Assembly (NCBI GenBank): GCA_008668235.1
Contig: RQCP01000035.1
Span: 19,825 to 83,824 of the forward strand
Reading direction: 5' to 3'
Length of the DNA: 64,000 nt
Source: Collinsella aerofaciens
GTDB lineage: Bacteria; Actinomycetota; Coriobacteriia; Coriobacteriales; Coriobacteriaceae
The first letter of the stretch is position 1, and every line of letters starts with the position of its first letter. Under the pieces are notes generated by a model that was not told the DNA's origin, made no database searches, and saw only the letters and a list, made by a program, of their open reading frames with translations. A program made the position numbers and the translations under genes. Positions 24,527-32,961 of this stretch are shown piece by piece.

Positions 24527-25291
24527 GTGATTAAAGCGGAGCGACAGGATAAGGTTCGGCAGCTGCTCGAGGAACAGGGAACGGTCTCGGTCAAGGAGAT
24601 TTCGGATGCGTTAGGTGTCTCGGATATGACGATCCGCCGTGACCTTGAGGAGCTTGCGAGCCTGGGCGAGATCGAGCGCGTGCACGGCGGAGCCCGCAGT
24701 GCGCAGGGCCGTCCACACGCTATGCTGCGCCATGAGTATTCGCACAGCGAAAAGCGCACGAAGCATGCCGAGGAAAAGTTGCAGATTGCGCGCCGTTCTG
24801 TGGAGCTTATCGAGGAAGGCTCGACCATCTTTTTGGGCACGGGCACCACGGTTGAGCAGATGGCCTCGATGCTGCCGGCGTTTCGCCTGCGCATTGTGAC
24901 CAATTCGCTTTCGGTGTTTAACCTGCTCGAGGCGCGCGAAGACTGCGACCTGTGCCTGGTGGGCGGCATGTACCGTCGCCGCACCGCCGCTTTTGTGGGA
25001 CCAACGGCCGAGGATACCCTGCGTGCGCTGGGCATCGACGCGGCGTTTATCGGTGCCAACGGCATTCTGGACGGCGACGTGTCTACATCCAATATGGAAG
25101 AGGGCCGCATCCAGCAGCTCGCCTTTAGCAAGGCCGACTCGCGCTATCTGATCGCCGACTCCAGCAAGATCGGCAAGCGCGACTTCTACACCTTCTGCCG
25201 CCTGGACAATTTGGACGCCGTGGTGTGCGAGCCGGGCATCGCCGCCGAGGATCGTGCCGCCATCGAGGAACACACGCAGGTTATTTGCTAG
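24527..25291 (+). CDS. DeoR-family sugar-phosphate-responsive repressor (LacR-like)
   Basis: GCGAGGA six bases before GTG 24527 favours this start (VIKAERQDKVRQLLEEQG); a GTG at 24500 is possible. The 254-residue protein has the DeoR HTH (TVSVKEISDALGVSDMTIRRDLEEL) and a sugar-phosphate sensor domain with FLGTGTTVEQMA, IVTNSLSVFNLL, VGGMYRRRTAAFVGPTAE and IADSSKIGKRDFY. DeoR proteins such as LacR respond to tagatose-6-phosphate. Its likely sites lie before itself, lacF and lacA. A truncated copy lies at 29490-29768. Confidence 0.87.
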   Translation: MIKAERQDKVRQLLEEQGTVSVKEISDALGVSDMTIRRDLEELASLGEIERVHGGARSAQGRPHAMLRHEYSHSEKRTKHAEEKLQIARRSVELIEEGSTIFLGTGTTVEQMASMLPAFRLRIVTNSLSVFNLLEAREDCDLCLVGGMYRRRTAAFVGPTAEDTLRALGIDAAFIGANGILDGDVSTSNMEEGRIQQLAFSKADSRYLIADSSKIGKRDFYTFCRLDNLDAVVCEPGIAAEDRAAIEEHTQVIC

Positions 25292-25410
25292 TTATCGCTA
25301 CGGGATTGCCAACGGGTGATGCGGGAGGACTTTTACCTCCTGTCATTGTGGAAACCAGCGCGTCAGCGCTACGCGATATGACGCGCAAATAAGGACTCCA
25401 CTATCAAATC

Positions 25411-25548
25411 GTCTCAACCTGTAACAGGTAGGGGTGAAACCACCAACCAGATGTTACAGATTGAGACAATTCGGCGGGGCCTACCTTGTTTGTCTCGATC
25501 TGTAACGGTTAGGACTTAAAAACTCGGCTACGTGTTACAGATCGAGAC
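25411..25548. repeat. Array of two 57-bp palindromic repeats (array A)
   Basis: Units 25411-25467 and 25492-25548, separated by 24 bp. Each has 15-bp arms of the form GTCTCGATCTGTAAC / GTTACAGATCGAGAC around a 27-base centre. It lies between the 3' ends of the convergent deoR and GntR genes. See the finding on the 57-bp family. Confidence 0.85.
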
Positions 25549-25563
25549 AAAAGAAAAAGAACA

Positions 25564-26301
25564 TTAGGACTTGAAAATAAAGTTTTGATAAGGGATTCGC
25601 CCAGTTAAGACGGTGCGGCAGACAATTGAGATTAGTTTGCCTCCGGAGTCGTAAGCATAATGAGTCAGTTCGATGACCGGAAGTTTTGCAACACCATAAT
25701 TACTGGCTTCGGAATCGCTAAGCTGACGTGCTCTATAGCTTTCCCTAACAGATTGGATAGACTTGGACAAGTCGTCCATGATTCTGCTAAATGCCTGAAA
25801 ATCTAACTGGTTATTCGGAACGCGCGACTTTGAAATGAAGAACGTATCAGCGCCTATGAAGCTGCCTTCAAGTTCGTAGGTCAATTCAAGACGCTGAATT
25901 TTGTCGCGACTTTGACATCCAAATTGTTGGAGCATCATTACGGAAATTGGACGACCTGATGTGAGGCCGCCGAAATGTTTGGTAATGGCATCTGGATCAA
26001 CGCCATCGCAATGGCTTGCAAAGTCAAAGTCTAAAAGTGAATTGAGCTCGCTAACGCGTTTCGGTGCAACAAACGACCCCTTACCTTGGATTCGATAGAT
26101 ACTTCCACGACGCTCCAGCTCACTCATGGCAAGTCGGACGGTTGTTCTGCTTACGGCGTATTCGTCGCAGAGTTCCATTTCTGTTGGAAGTTTATCGTCT
26201 GCTTGATATTCATCGACGATCTGCTTGAGCAGCGCGTCGGTGAGCTGTAAATAGAGTGGCCGTTTTTCGTGTGTATCGAGCATTAGAGCCTCAGTTTGCA
26301 T
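25564..26301 (-). CDS. GntR-family (HutC/UTRA-type) regulator
   Basis: The 245-residue protein has a winged helix ([50 protein letters not shown]). A UTRA-like effector domain follows (about 85-240, ending [20 protein letters not shown]). ATG 26301 is the first start; a second ATG at 26283 has a better placed GAGG. It is cotranscribed behind the DUF7916 gene (54-bp gap) and divergent from the PTS at 27633, so it probably controls that locus. Its effector is unknown. Confidence 0.85.
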   Translation of the reverse strand: MQTEALMLDTHEKRPLYLQLTDALLKQIVDEYQADDKLPTEMELCDEYAVSRTTVRLAMSELERRGSIYRIQGKGSFVAPKRVSELNSLLDFDFASHCDGVDPDAITKHFGGLTSGRPISVMMLQQFGCQSRDKIQRLELTYELEGSFIGADTFFISKSRVPNNQLDFQAFSRIMDDLSKSIQSVRESYRARQLSDSEASNYGVAKLPVIELTHYAYDSGGKLISIVCRTVLTGRIPYQNFIFKS

Positions 26302-26355
26302 GTTGGTTATACCTGATGGTTGCCTCAGTCGGGATGTAACGTGGGCAAGGTAACC

Positions 26356-27276
26356 TTAACGTATCACAGAGCGGCTCAGCATGACGATCTGATGCCTGTA
26401 TCCACGAAGGGCTTGTCCGAGCGTGAAGATATTCTGGGGCAGGCAAATACCGTTCATGGAGTCCCCGATATGTTGGAGGTCAGCGCCGGCTGCTTTTGCT
26501 GCAAGGCCTATTTTCTTAATGGTCTCGCTGTCGCAGGAGTCTTGACTCGTCCCGTTCGCCGCCATGACGAGAACCTTCTCTTCAATTGACTTGCCTACGT
26601 TGTGGGATCGTACAAAGTCTACGATGGCGCGCAGGTCTGCTTCTTGGAAGCAAGGGACGGTGTAGGGGGCTGGCACGAGAAGGATATCGACGCCGAGGTC
26701 AACAAACTTGCGCGCAATTTCGAGCGTCATGACAGGTTCCGCAACGCCCGCTCCATGCATTTTTCCGGCTATGACCAGGCCATTGAAATGCTCTTTGGAG
26801 AGTTTAATCGAATGGGCGATTGCATCGTTGGAGACGCCGGTTCCAGGGTTGCCCGTCAGGCAGATAAAATCAAATCCGAGTTCGTTAGCCTTTTCTAAGG
26901 TCTTGGGAGAGACGCGACGACCCATGGGGATTTCCGTTCGGGATTCAGACATCTCTGCCTCGTTATCAACTGGCTCCAGATTGACGCCAATGGGCCTTCC
27001 GCATGCTCGCTTCACCCAAGTGACCGGGTTTTCATTGAGATCATCTGGAATACCGGCAATAACTGGATCGAACACATCGAGCGCGTTAAACAGAAGCAGG
27101 TCGGCACCTGCGGCACGTTCGATTTCTGCATTAGTAACGCCGCCGAGAAATTGGGAAGAGGGTACGTTTTCCGCCATGATGGTACGTCCCTCGGAAGCCA
27201 GAATTGCCTGTTTTAGATCCATGGATGACGTGGCGGCAAAATCGGATGCGGACATGTTCAGTAATCGTTTGGGCAT
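26356..27276 (-). CDS. DUF7916-like TIM-barrel protein linked to a PTS
   Basis: AAAGGAAG precedes ATG 27276. The 306-residue soluble protein has barrel-like alternation: ADLLLFNALDVFDP, RPIGVNLEPVDNE, GFDFICLTGNPGTGVSNDA, HFNGLVIAGKMHGAGV, LGVDILLVPAPYTVPC, KVLVMAANGTSQDSCDSET, GADLQHIGDSMNG. I recall this as the DUF7916 family often found with lactose/cellobiose PTS genes; a catalytic role is not established. Divergent from the PTS permease and in operon with a GntR regulator, it is probably a sugar-phosphate enzyme. Family name is from memory. Confidence 0.6.
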   Translation of the reverse strand: MPKRLLNMSASDFAATSSMDLKQAILASEGRTIMAENVPSSQFLGGVTNAEIERAAGADLLLFNALDVFDPVIAGIPDDLNENPVTWVKRACGRPIGVNLEPVDNEAEMSESRTEIPMGRRVSPKTLEKANELGFDFICLTGNPGTGVSNDAIAHSIKLSKEHFNGLVIAGKMHGAGVAEPVMTLEIARKFVDLGVDILLVPAPYTVPCFQEADLRAIVDFVRSHNVGKSIEEKVLVMAANGTSQDSCDSETIKKIGLAAKAAGADLQHIGDSMNGICLPQNIFTLGQALRGYRHQIVMLSRSVIR

Positions 27277-27361
27277 TGTTACTTCCTTTGACTAGAACGA
27301 CAGGCTTGTGACATTGTCTCTAATATTGTTACAACAATATATTCAATGTGTTATATCCAAT

Positions 27362-27448
27362 CGGTGAACGGTTGCAAGCTTATTGTATTGCTCGGAAAAA
27401 ATAGCCTTTAGCTGGGAAAACATTATATTAATCAACTACCGTTCACCG
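27362..27448. promoter_or_regulatory. Inverted pair of single LytTR-like sites in a divergent promoter region
   Basis: ACCGTTCAC on the minus strand (27364-27372), pointing to the DUF7916 gene, and on the plus strand (27438-27446), pointing to the PTS gene. Each lacks a clear partner at 21 bp. The rest of the 356-bp gap (27277-27632) is A/T-rich with no gene. Confidence 0.45.
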
Positions 27449-27632
27449 AATAAGTATTTGAATTCTTGACATATCGACAAAGCGGAAAAAGAATTGGTTA
27501 TGACAAATCGCGCAAATGATATTACATTTCGCACAAGAACGTATTCACTTACATAAGTGGATACAAACGGGGACGACGACGGTTGAGTCCGGATAAATCG
27601 TTGTGTGCCCGGGAATCATGAAAGGATGTGTT

Positions 27633-29327
27633 ATGGACGCTATCGTCAAATTCCTTGAAAAACACCAGCCCCTCTTCGACAAAATCTCGAGGAACATTTA
27701 TCTGGTGGCGATTAAGGATGGCTTTCTCTCGAATATGCCAATTGTGCTGTTCTCGAGCCTGTTCCTTCTTCTTTCGACGCTCCCTGCCTATGTAGGCATC
27801 ACGCTTCCGTCTGAGGTGCTGGATTTCTTCAATAAAATCTATGCATATACCATGGGACTTCTTGGCATTATGGTGGCCGGCACCACGGCGAGCTCACTTG
27901 CCATGTCGATGAACCGTCGCATGCCTTCGGGTAAATCTCTCAACCCCACCTCGTGCATGGTTTGTGCCATGTGCGGCATGCTCTTGCTGTCGGTGACGAA
28001 CGATGTTGTCTCGATTGGCGGAGCAGATACATCTGTTTTTGAAACCGGCTATATGGGAACCAAGGGTTTTCTCGCTGCGTTCGTAGCCGCATTCTTGACC
28101 GTTAATATCTATAAGGTGTGCATTAGCCATAATGTGACGATCAAGCTCCCCAAAGAGGTCCCTGGCTCTATTGCGCAGAGTTTTCGCGATATCTTTGCAT
28201 TTGGGTTTTCGATCCTTGCGTGCGCTTTTATCGATCTTGCGAGCCGCAAGCTGCTTGCTGTGCCGTTCGCCAATTTGGTATCCGCTCTCATCTCGCCGCT
28301 GTTCTCCGCGGTTGACACCTATCCTGGCATGGCGCTTATCGAAGGCGCGGTCGCACTTTTCCAATTTATGGGTATCCACGGTGCTTCGGTTGTCATGAGT
28401 CCGATCAATGCTGCGCTCTACGGCAATACCGTTACCAATCTTGAGGTTTTCCAAGCAGGTGGACACCCGTCAATTGCTCTCACGCAGGACTTTACAAGCT
28501 TCATCGGCGGTCTGGGCGGTTCTGGCTGCACGTTCATCGTTCCTATTATCCTGATCATGTTTATGCGCTCCAAGCAGCTTAAAGCCATGGGCAAGGCATC
28601 GATTATCCCGGTGATTTTTGGAGTTAACGAGCCCGTTATCTTCGGTATGCCGATTGTTCTCAATCCCTATATGTTCGTGCCCTTCCTAGTGGCTCCTATG
28701 GTCAACGCCATTATCGGTAAATTTTTCATTGACGTCATTGGAATGAACGCCCCCATGTATACCATGCCGTGGGCGCTTCCCGGCCCAATCGGTGCATTCC
28801 TCACCACGGGTCTCGATCTGCGTTCTCTCGTATTGATGGCAGTGCTGTTGGTCGTCGACTTTGTGATTTACTATCCGTTCTGCAAGGCGTATGACCATCA
28901 GCTTTGTTTGGAAGAGTCTGCAAAGGAGACTGCAGGAACCTCGGATGCAGATGCTATTGCCGCACAGGAAAATGTCGCAAAAGCTCTCGAGGCGGTAAAG
29001 GACAAGGCGGAGCAGATCCGCGTGCTTGTGCTTTGCCAGGGTGCCGGCACTTCGACTCTCTTGGCAAATGCTCTTCGCGAAGGTGCCGCTGCTAAGGGTA
29101 TCGATCTGGTTTCTCAGTCCGGTGCGTACGGAAGCCACTATGAGACGATGGATCAGTACAACGTGATTGTTCTGGCACCCCAGGCACGCATGTACTATGA
29201 CGCTATGAAGGCCGATACCGATCGCCTTGGAATTAAACTGCTCACCACAAGGGGCAAGGAGTATATCGACCTTACCAACGATCCCGAAGGTGCAATTGAC
29301 TGGATCGTTCAGGAGCTGGCCAAATAG
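27633..29327 (+). CDS. Lactose/cellobiose-type PTS EIICB permease (module without glycosidase)
   Basis: AAAGGA sets the start at ATG 27633 (MDAIVKFLEKHQPLFDKISR). The 564-residue protein has a membrane IIC domain (about 1-430; GIMVAGTTASSLAMSMNRRM, FMGIHGASVVM, GVNEPVIFGMPIVLNPYMFVP) and a linker. The C-terminal IIB domain has the phosphorylation Cys in IRVLVLCQGAGTSTLLANAL. It resembles LacE. Unlike the other three such permeases here, no glycosidase is beside it; the divergent DUF7916 and GntR genes are its partners. It must borrow a IIA, most likely LacF (46333). Substrate unknown. Confidence 0.88.
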   Translation: MDAIVKFLEKHQPLFDKISRNIYLVAIKDGFLSNMPIVLFSSLFLLLSTLPAYVGITLPSEVLDFFNKIYAYTMGLLGIMVAGTTASSLAMSMNRRMPSGKSLNPTSCMVCAMCGMLLLSVTNDVVSIGGADTSVFETGYMGTKGFLAAFVAAFLTVNIYKVCISHNVTIKLPKEVPGSIAQSFRDIFAFGFSILACAFIDLASRKLLAVPFANLVSALISPLFSAVDTYPGMALIEGAVALFQFMGIHGASVVMSPINAALYGNTVTNLEVFQAGGHPSIALTQDFTSFIGGLGGSGCTFIVPIILIMFMRSKQLKAMGKASIIPVIFGVNEPVIFGMPIVLNPYMFVPFLVAPMVNAIIGKFFIDVIGMNAPMYTMPWALPGPIGAFLTTGLDLRSLVLMAVLLVVDFVIYYPFCKAYDHQLCLEESAKETAGTSDADAIAAQENVAKALEAVKDKAEQIRVLVLCQGAGTSTLLANALREGAAAKGIDLVSQSGAYGSHYETMDQYNVIVLAPQARMYYDAMKADTDRLGIKLLTTRGKEYIDLTNDPEGAIDWIVQELAK

Positions 29328-29361
29328 TGGATGCACTCCGTCGTTGATTCGTCGGTGTATA

Positions 29362-29399
29362 GTACGGCCCTGCAGCTTATTGAGCTGCGGGGCCGTATT
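29362..29399 (+). terminator. Terminator of the PTS gene
   Basis: TACGGCCC and GCAGCT pair with AGCTGC and GGGCCGTA (29362-29396), followed by TTTCG. Confidence 0.85.
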
Positions 29400-29489
29400 T
29401 CGTTGAGTATCTAATTGAGACAATACGCGCAACCGTCGTGAGATCGCATTGGCGCTCTCCGAGTCACCGACAAACTGTCTTCCATCTAT

Positions 29490-29768
29490 GTGACCAATTC
29501 GCTTTCGGCCTTTAGCCTGCTCGAGGCGCGCGAGGATTGCGAGCTGTGCCCGGTGGGCGGCATGTACCGTCGCCGCACCGCCGCCTTTGTGGGCCCCATG
29601 GCCGAGGATACCCTGCGCGCACTAGGGATTGACACGGCGTTTATCGGTGCCAACGGCATTCTGGACGGCGACGCGTCCACGTCCAACATGGACGAGGGCC
29701 GCATCCAGCAGCTCGCCTTTAGCAAGGCCGATACGCGCTATCTGATCGCCGACTCCAGCAAGATCGGA
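29490..29768 (+). pseudogene. Truncated copy of the DeoR-family repressor
   Basis: The frame reads VTNSLSAFSLLEAREDCELC...MYRRRTAAFVGP...IADSSKIG, matching the middle to C-terminal part of the DeoR protein at 24527. It lacks the HTH domain and diverges after SSKIG. The sequence after it (29813-29827, ATGACGCGCAAATAG) matches the downstream flank of the intact gene (25378-25392), so the copy includes flanking DNA with a deletion. There is no start signal. The rest of 29328-29865 contains only the terminator. Confidence 0.88.
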
Positions 29769-29865
29769 AGGCGATACATCTGCCCCCTGCCGGCGCGGGG
29801 GTACCGCTTTACAATGACGCGCAAATAGCTTTGGGCAACAAGGATGAGACTATTCTGGGATATGA

Positions 29866-31098
29866 CTAGACTCCGTATTTCGTCTTTATGTCCCTTGAGA
29901 ATGAATCGTAGTCTTCATAGAGCCCTTCTCTGCTTTCATCCTCGGCGTGGTTTACACGTTCAAGGAGCTTATCCTTTGGAGCCTCTTTTGTTATTGCGGC
30001 CTCGCCATCGGGTATTGTGGCTTGCAAGAATAGTTCTAGAGCATGGACGTCTTTGAGTATGTAGCCCGTCGAACGACCCGCTCCTGTTTTTTCGATTGCG
30101 CTGCAACTAACAAGCTGACCGAGGGTTCGTTTAACGGTTACCTCGCTGATATCGGGGCAGCTGGACCGGATGTCGGATTTCTTAATGACGCCGGGTCTCT
30201 GTTGAAATAGAACAGCGATGCGCGCTTGCTTCGACATGGGACGAGTGCTTGATTCAATTAAGGTACGCTGCTCGAGCTGTCGGTAGGCGGCCAGGGTTGT
30301 TCCGAGCATGAAACGGATAAAGGGTACTTCGGTGTTTTGATTTTCATTCCATCCAGTGGAGCTTGCAGCGAGGGCGTTGTAGTAGAGCGCCTTGTTGTCT
30401 TCAATAAGTCGTTCGATGCTGATGTAACGCGCAACGTCGTATCCAGTCTTTTCGAGCAGCAGCGTTGTAAGGAGCCGGCTCATCCTGCCATTGCCATCGT
30501 TGAAGGGATGAATGCTGACAAAATCGAAGATGAAGCGGAATGATATAAGGAGGGGGTCGCAAACTTGACGAGATAAGGCGTCGTTGAGGGACCGACAGGC
30601 TTCTTCGATAAGTCCGGGGGTTGCTAGGGCCGAAGGCGGCCTAAAGCGCACAAATCGATTGCCTTGATTGTCGATGGAGATGATTTCGTTATCGCTATCT
30701 TTCCAATGGCCCCCATACGAGATTGCCGTGTGCGCCATGAGGTCACGATGCAACTGCAAAATGACCGATGGCGTTACGGGAATGAAATCGTGCTGCTCGT
30801 GAATAAGCGACAGCGCATCTCGGTATCCAGCGATTTCTTCCTCTGCGCGGGAGCTTGGCTTGGCGGAATACGCCATGATTGCTTTGAGTCTATTTTGGGT
30901 GGTAACAATTCCCTCAAGTCCGTTGGAGGATCGGGTGCTTTGGATCTTAGCCTCTTCCATAAGGGACGATAGAAGCTCGGGTTTGACTTGACTCAGAGCA
31001 AGCTGACGGCCTTTATGCTCGCGTATCGAGAGGAGGAGGTTGGTGATTGGAGTTGCTTCGAGTTCCGCTGGGACTGTGGTGTAATCGAACTGGCGCAT
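29866..31098 (-). CDS. Fic-domain AMP-transferase with C-terminal winged helix
   Basis: AAAGGAG precedes ATG 31098. The 410-residue protein has an N-terminal Fic_N region and the inhibitory-helix motif S-x3-E-G (SNGLEG, about residues 58-63), which makes it a self-inhibited class II Fic. The catalytic loop is HPFNDGNGRMSR (about 197-208). A C-terminal winged-helix part follows (VIKKSDIRSSCPDISEVTVKRTLGQLV, about 300-345), and the end is acidic. Fic enzymes transfer AMP to hydroxyls of target proteins. The large repeat-rich palindrome at its promoter (31107-31181) suggests self-regulation through the winged helix. No separate antitoxin gene is present. Confidence 0.9.
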   Translation of the reverse strand: MRQFDYTTVPAELEATPITNLLLSIREHKGRQLALSQVKPELLSSLMEEAKIQSTRSSNGLEGIVTTQNRLKAIMAYSAKPSSRAEEEIAGYRDALSLIHEQHDFIPVTPSVILQLHRDLMAHTAISYGGHWKDSDNEIISIDNQGNRFVRFRPPSALATPGLIEEACRSLNDALSRQVCDPLLISFRFIFDFVSIHPFNDGNGRMSRLLTTLLLEKTGYDVARYISIERLIEDNKALYYNALAASSTGWNENQNTEVPFIRFMLGTTLAAYRQLEQRTLIESSTRPMSKQARIAVLFQQRPGVIKKSDIRSSCPDISEVTVKRTLGQLVSCSAIEKTGAGRSTGYILKDVHALELFLQATIPDGEAAITKEAPKDKLLERVNHAEDESREGLYEDYDSFSRDIKTKYGV

Positions 31099-31106
31099 GC
31101 GGCTCC

Positions 31107-31181
31107 TTTCGGTATCACGAACATACTTTCGATATCATAATACCATTAAATGATACCGAAAGTATGTTCGTGATACCGAAA
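31107..31181. promoter_or_regulatory. 31-bp near-perfect inverted repeat at the fic promoter
   Basis: Arms 31107-31137 and 31151-31181 match at 30 of 31 positions around a 13-base spacer. Each arm contains two copies of TTTCGGTATCA (or its complement, one with a single change), so four 11-bp half-sites lie 9-39 bases upstream of the fic ATG. This is the layout of an autoregulatory operator. Confidence 0.7.
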
Positions 31182-31235
31182 ACTAGAAACCATGCCTCAT
31201 AACTGCTTGGAAAGTTCGGATTTGACTATCTTATT

Positions 31236-31371
31236 GTCTCGATCTGTAACAGTTAGACGGTTAAAAGTGGGCTACGTGTTACAAATTGAGATATTCTGCT
31301 CGGGCGTTCTGTTTGTCTCGATCTGTAACATTTAAGACCGAAAATCCCTGTTAGATGTTACAGATCGAGAC
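31236..31371. repeat. Array of two 57-bp palindromic repeats (array B)
   Basis: Units 31236-31292 and 31315-31371, 22-bp spacer. Located between the fic promoter and the 3' end of the LacG-like gene. Confidence 0.85.
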
Positions 31372-31395
31372 AAACGGCCTGCACGGACCGAACCA

Positions 31396-31442
31396 AAACA
31401 AAAAGGCCGCATGCGAACCCGTGGAGGGATTCACATGCGGCC
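31396..31442 (-). terminator. Terminator of the LacG-like gene
   Basis: GGCCGCATG (31405-31413)/CATGCGGCC (31434-31442), with an A-rich run before it that is the T tail on the minus strand. Confidence 0.85.
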
Positions 31443-31464
31443 GACAGGGGGTATGCGGCAAAAG

Positions 31465-32886
31465 TTAGGCCATAAGCAGGCCGGTCTCCGCGACGTTCTT
31501 GTACCAGTACGCGCTCGCCTTGGGATAACGCTTCTGGGTCTCAAAGTCGATGTAGAACAGGCCATAGCGCTTGTTATAGCCGTTGGTCCAAGAGAACTGG
31601 TCCTGCAGCGACCACACAAAGTAGCCGTCGACGTTCACGCCGCCGTCGATTGCCTTGAGGATCCACGCGAGATGCTGACGCATGTAGTCGATGCGAGGGG
31701 CGTCGTCGATAAAGCCGTCCTCAAAGTCGTCCTTATAGCCCATGCCGTTCTCGGTGATGTAGATCTTCTTGTAGTTGGGGTAATCGTTCTTAATACGGAG
31801 CAGCAGGTCGTAGAGGCCCTCGGGATAGATGATCCAGTCCCAATCGGTGGTGGGTACGCCTTCGCGCACGCACGACTCGCCCACGCCCTTGAGGAACCAG
31901 CGCGAGGAGCCCTTGTCGCCGGTGCCATTGTGGTTGATGTCGTTTTCGCCCTCGGCGGCACGCAGGAACTGACACTTGTACGTGTTGACGCCAAGGCAAT
32001 CGTTGTAGGGCAGCGCGGCGGTCAACGCGGCGATGTCCTCGTCACGAACGTCGAGCTCGCCGCCGGCGATATGGGCCAGCTTGGTCGCAGCTTCCATGGT
32101 GTCGGCTGCATAGTGGCCGCGGAAGGTGGCGTCGAGTACCCAGCGGTTGTTGATGACGTCGCCCATGCGAGCCGCCTCGCAGTCGGCGGCGTTGTTGGGG
32201 TCGAGGGGATACTTGGGCTCCAGGTTCTGGACAATGCCGATCTCGCCCTCAAAGCCGCCCTCATGGAAGGCGACGACGGCCTTGGCGTGGGCCACCATCA
32301 TGTTGTGCATGAGCTGGAAGGCCTTGTCCAGGCGATACTTCTCGCCGTGCGGCCAGTTGCCGACGATAAAGCTGCCCTCGGCGGTCGCGGGAATCTCGTT
32401 AAAGGTAAACCAGTGCTTGACCTCGGGGAACTCGGCAAAGCAGAACTTGGCGTACTCGACAAAGGCGTCGATCGTCGTGCGCGTCAGGAATCCCTCGCCG
32501 TCGTTCTGGTAAAAGGCCTCGGGCGTATCAAAGTGATCGAGCGTGACATAGGGGATAACGCCGGCTTTGTTGCAGGTGGCAAAGAGCTCATGATAGAAGG
32601 CAACACCCTCGGGGTTGATCTCGCCGGTGCCACTGGGGAAGATGCGGCTCCAAGCGATGGAGACACGGATACCGTTGATGCCGAAGCGCTGGCACAGGTC
32701 GATATCGACCGGGTACTTGTTGTAGAAATCGCTTGCGGGATCGGGGGAGAAGCGACCCTGAGCAGCCAGGAAATCGTCCCAGGGCACTTTGCCCTTGCCG
32801 TGCGTACGGGTCTCGCCCTCAACCTGGTAAGCAGCGGTGGCGCCGCCAAACACAAAGCCGTCGGGGAACTGCATGGGGTTGGTCAT
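31465..32886 (-). CDS. LacG-like 6-phospho-beta-glycosidase, GH1 (module 1)
   Basis: AGAAAGGATG precedes ATG 32886. The 473-residue glycoside hydrolase family 1 protein has FVFGGATAAYQVEG at the start, acid/base Glu in WFTFNEIPA and the nucleophile Glu in YITENGMGYKD. NGYNKRYGLFYIDFETQKRYPKAS forms the 6-phosphate binding end, with Lys/Tyr typical of phospho-glycosidases. Overall it resembles 6-phospho-beta-galactosidase LacG closely. It follows the EIICB gene at 32962 in one operon with a 75-bp gap holding a hairpin. Substrate: phosphorylated beta-galactoside or beta-glucoside; choice uncertain. Confidence 0.9.
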   Translation of the reverse strand: MTNPMQFPDGFVFGGATAAYQVEGETRTHGKGKVPWDDFLAAQGRFSPDPASDFYNKYPVDIDLCQRFGINGIRVSIAWSRIFPSGTGEINPEGVAFYHELFATCNKAGVIPYVTLDHFDTPEAFYQNDGEGFLTRTTIDAFVEYAKFCFAEFPEVKHWFTFNEIPATAEGSFIVGNWPHGEKYRLDKAFQLMHNMMVAHAKAVVAFHEGGFEGEIGIVQNLEPKYPLDPNNAADCEAARMGDVINNRWVLDATFRGHYAADTMEAATKLAHIAGGELDVRDEDIAALTAALPYNDCLGVNTYKCQFLRAAEGENDINHNGTGDKGSSRWFLKGVGESCVREGVPTTDWDWIIYPEGLYDLLLRIKNDYPNYKKIYITENGMGYKDDFEDGFIDDAPRIDYMRQHLAWILKAIDGGVNVDGYFVWSLQDQFSWTNGYNKRYGLFYIDFETQKRYPKASAYWYKNVAETGLLMA

Positions 32887-32920
32887 GAGTCATCCTTTCT
32901 GTGGGATACGAATAGGGAGA

Positions 32921-32947
32921 GGTGCCCGAACCGGGAATCCGGGCACC
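32921..32947 (-). terminator. Intercistronic hairpin between EIICB and LacG-like gene
   Basis: GGTGCCCG (32921-32928)/CGGGCACC (32940-32947), no T run; more likely an mRNA processing or stabilising hairpin than a full terminator. Confidence 0.55.
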
Positions 32948-32961
32948 AACAGAGGGAGGAA

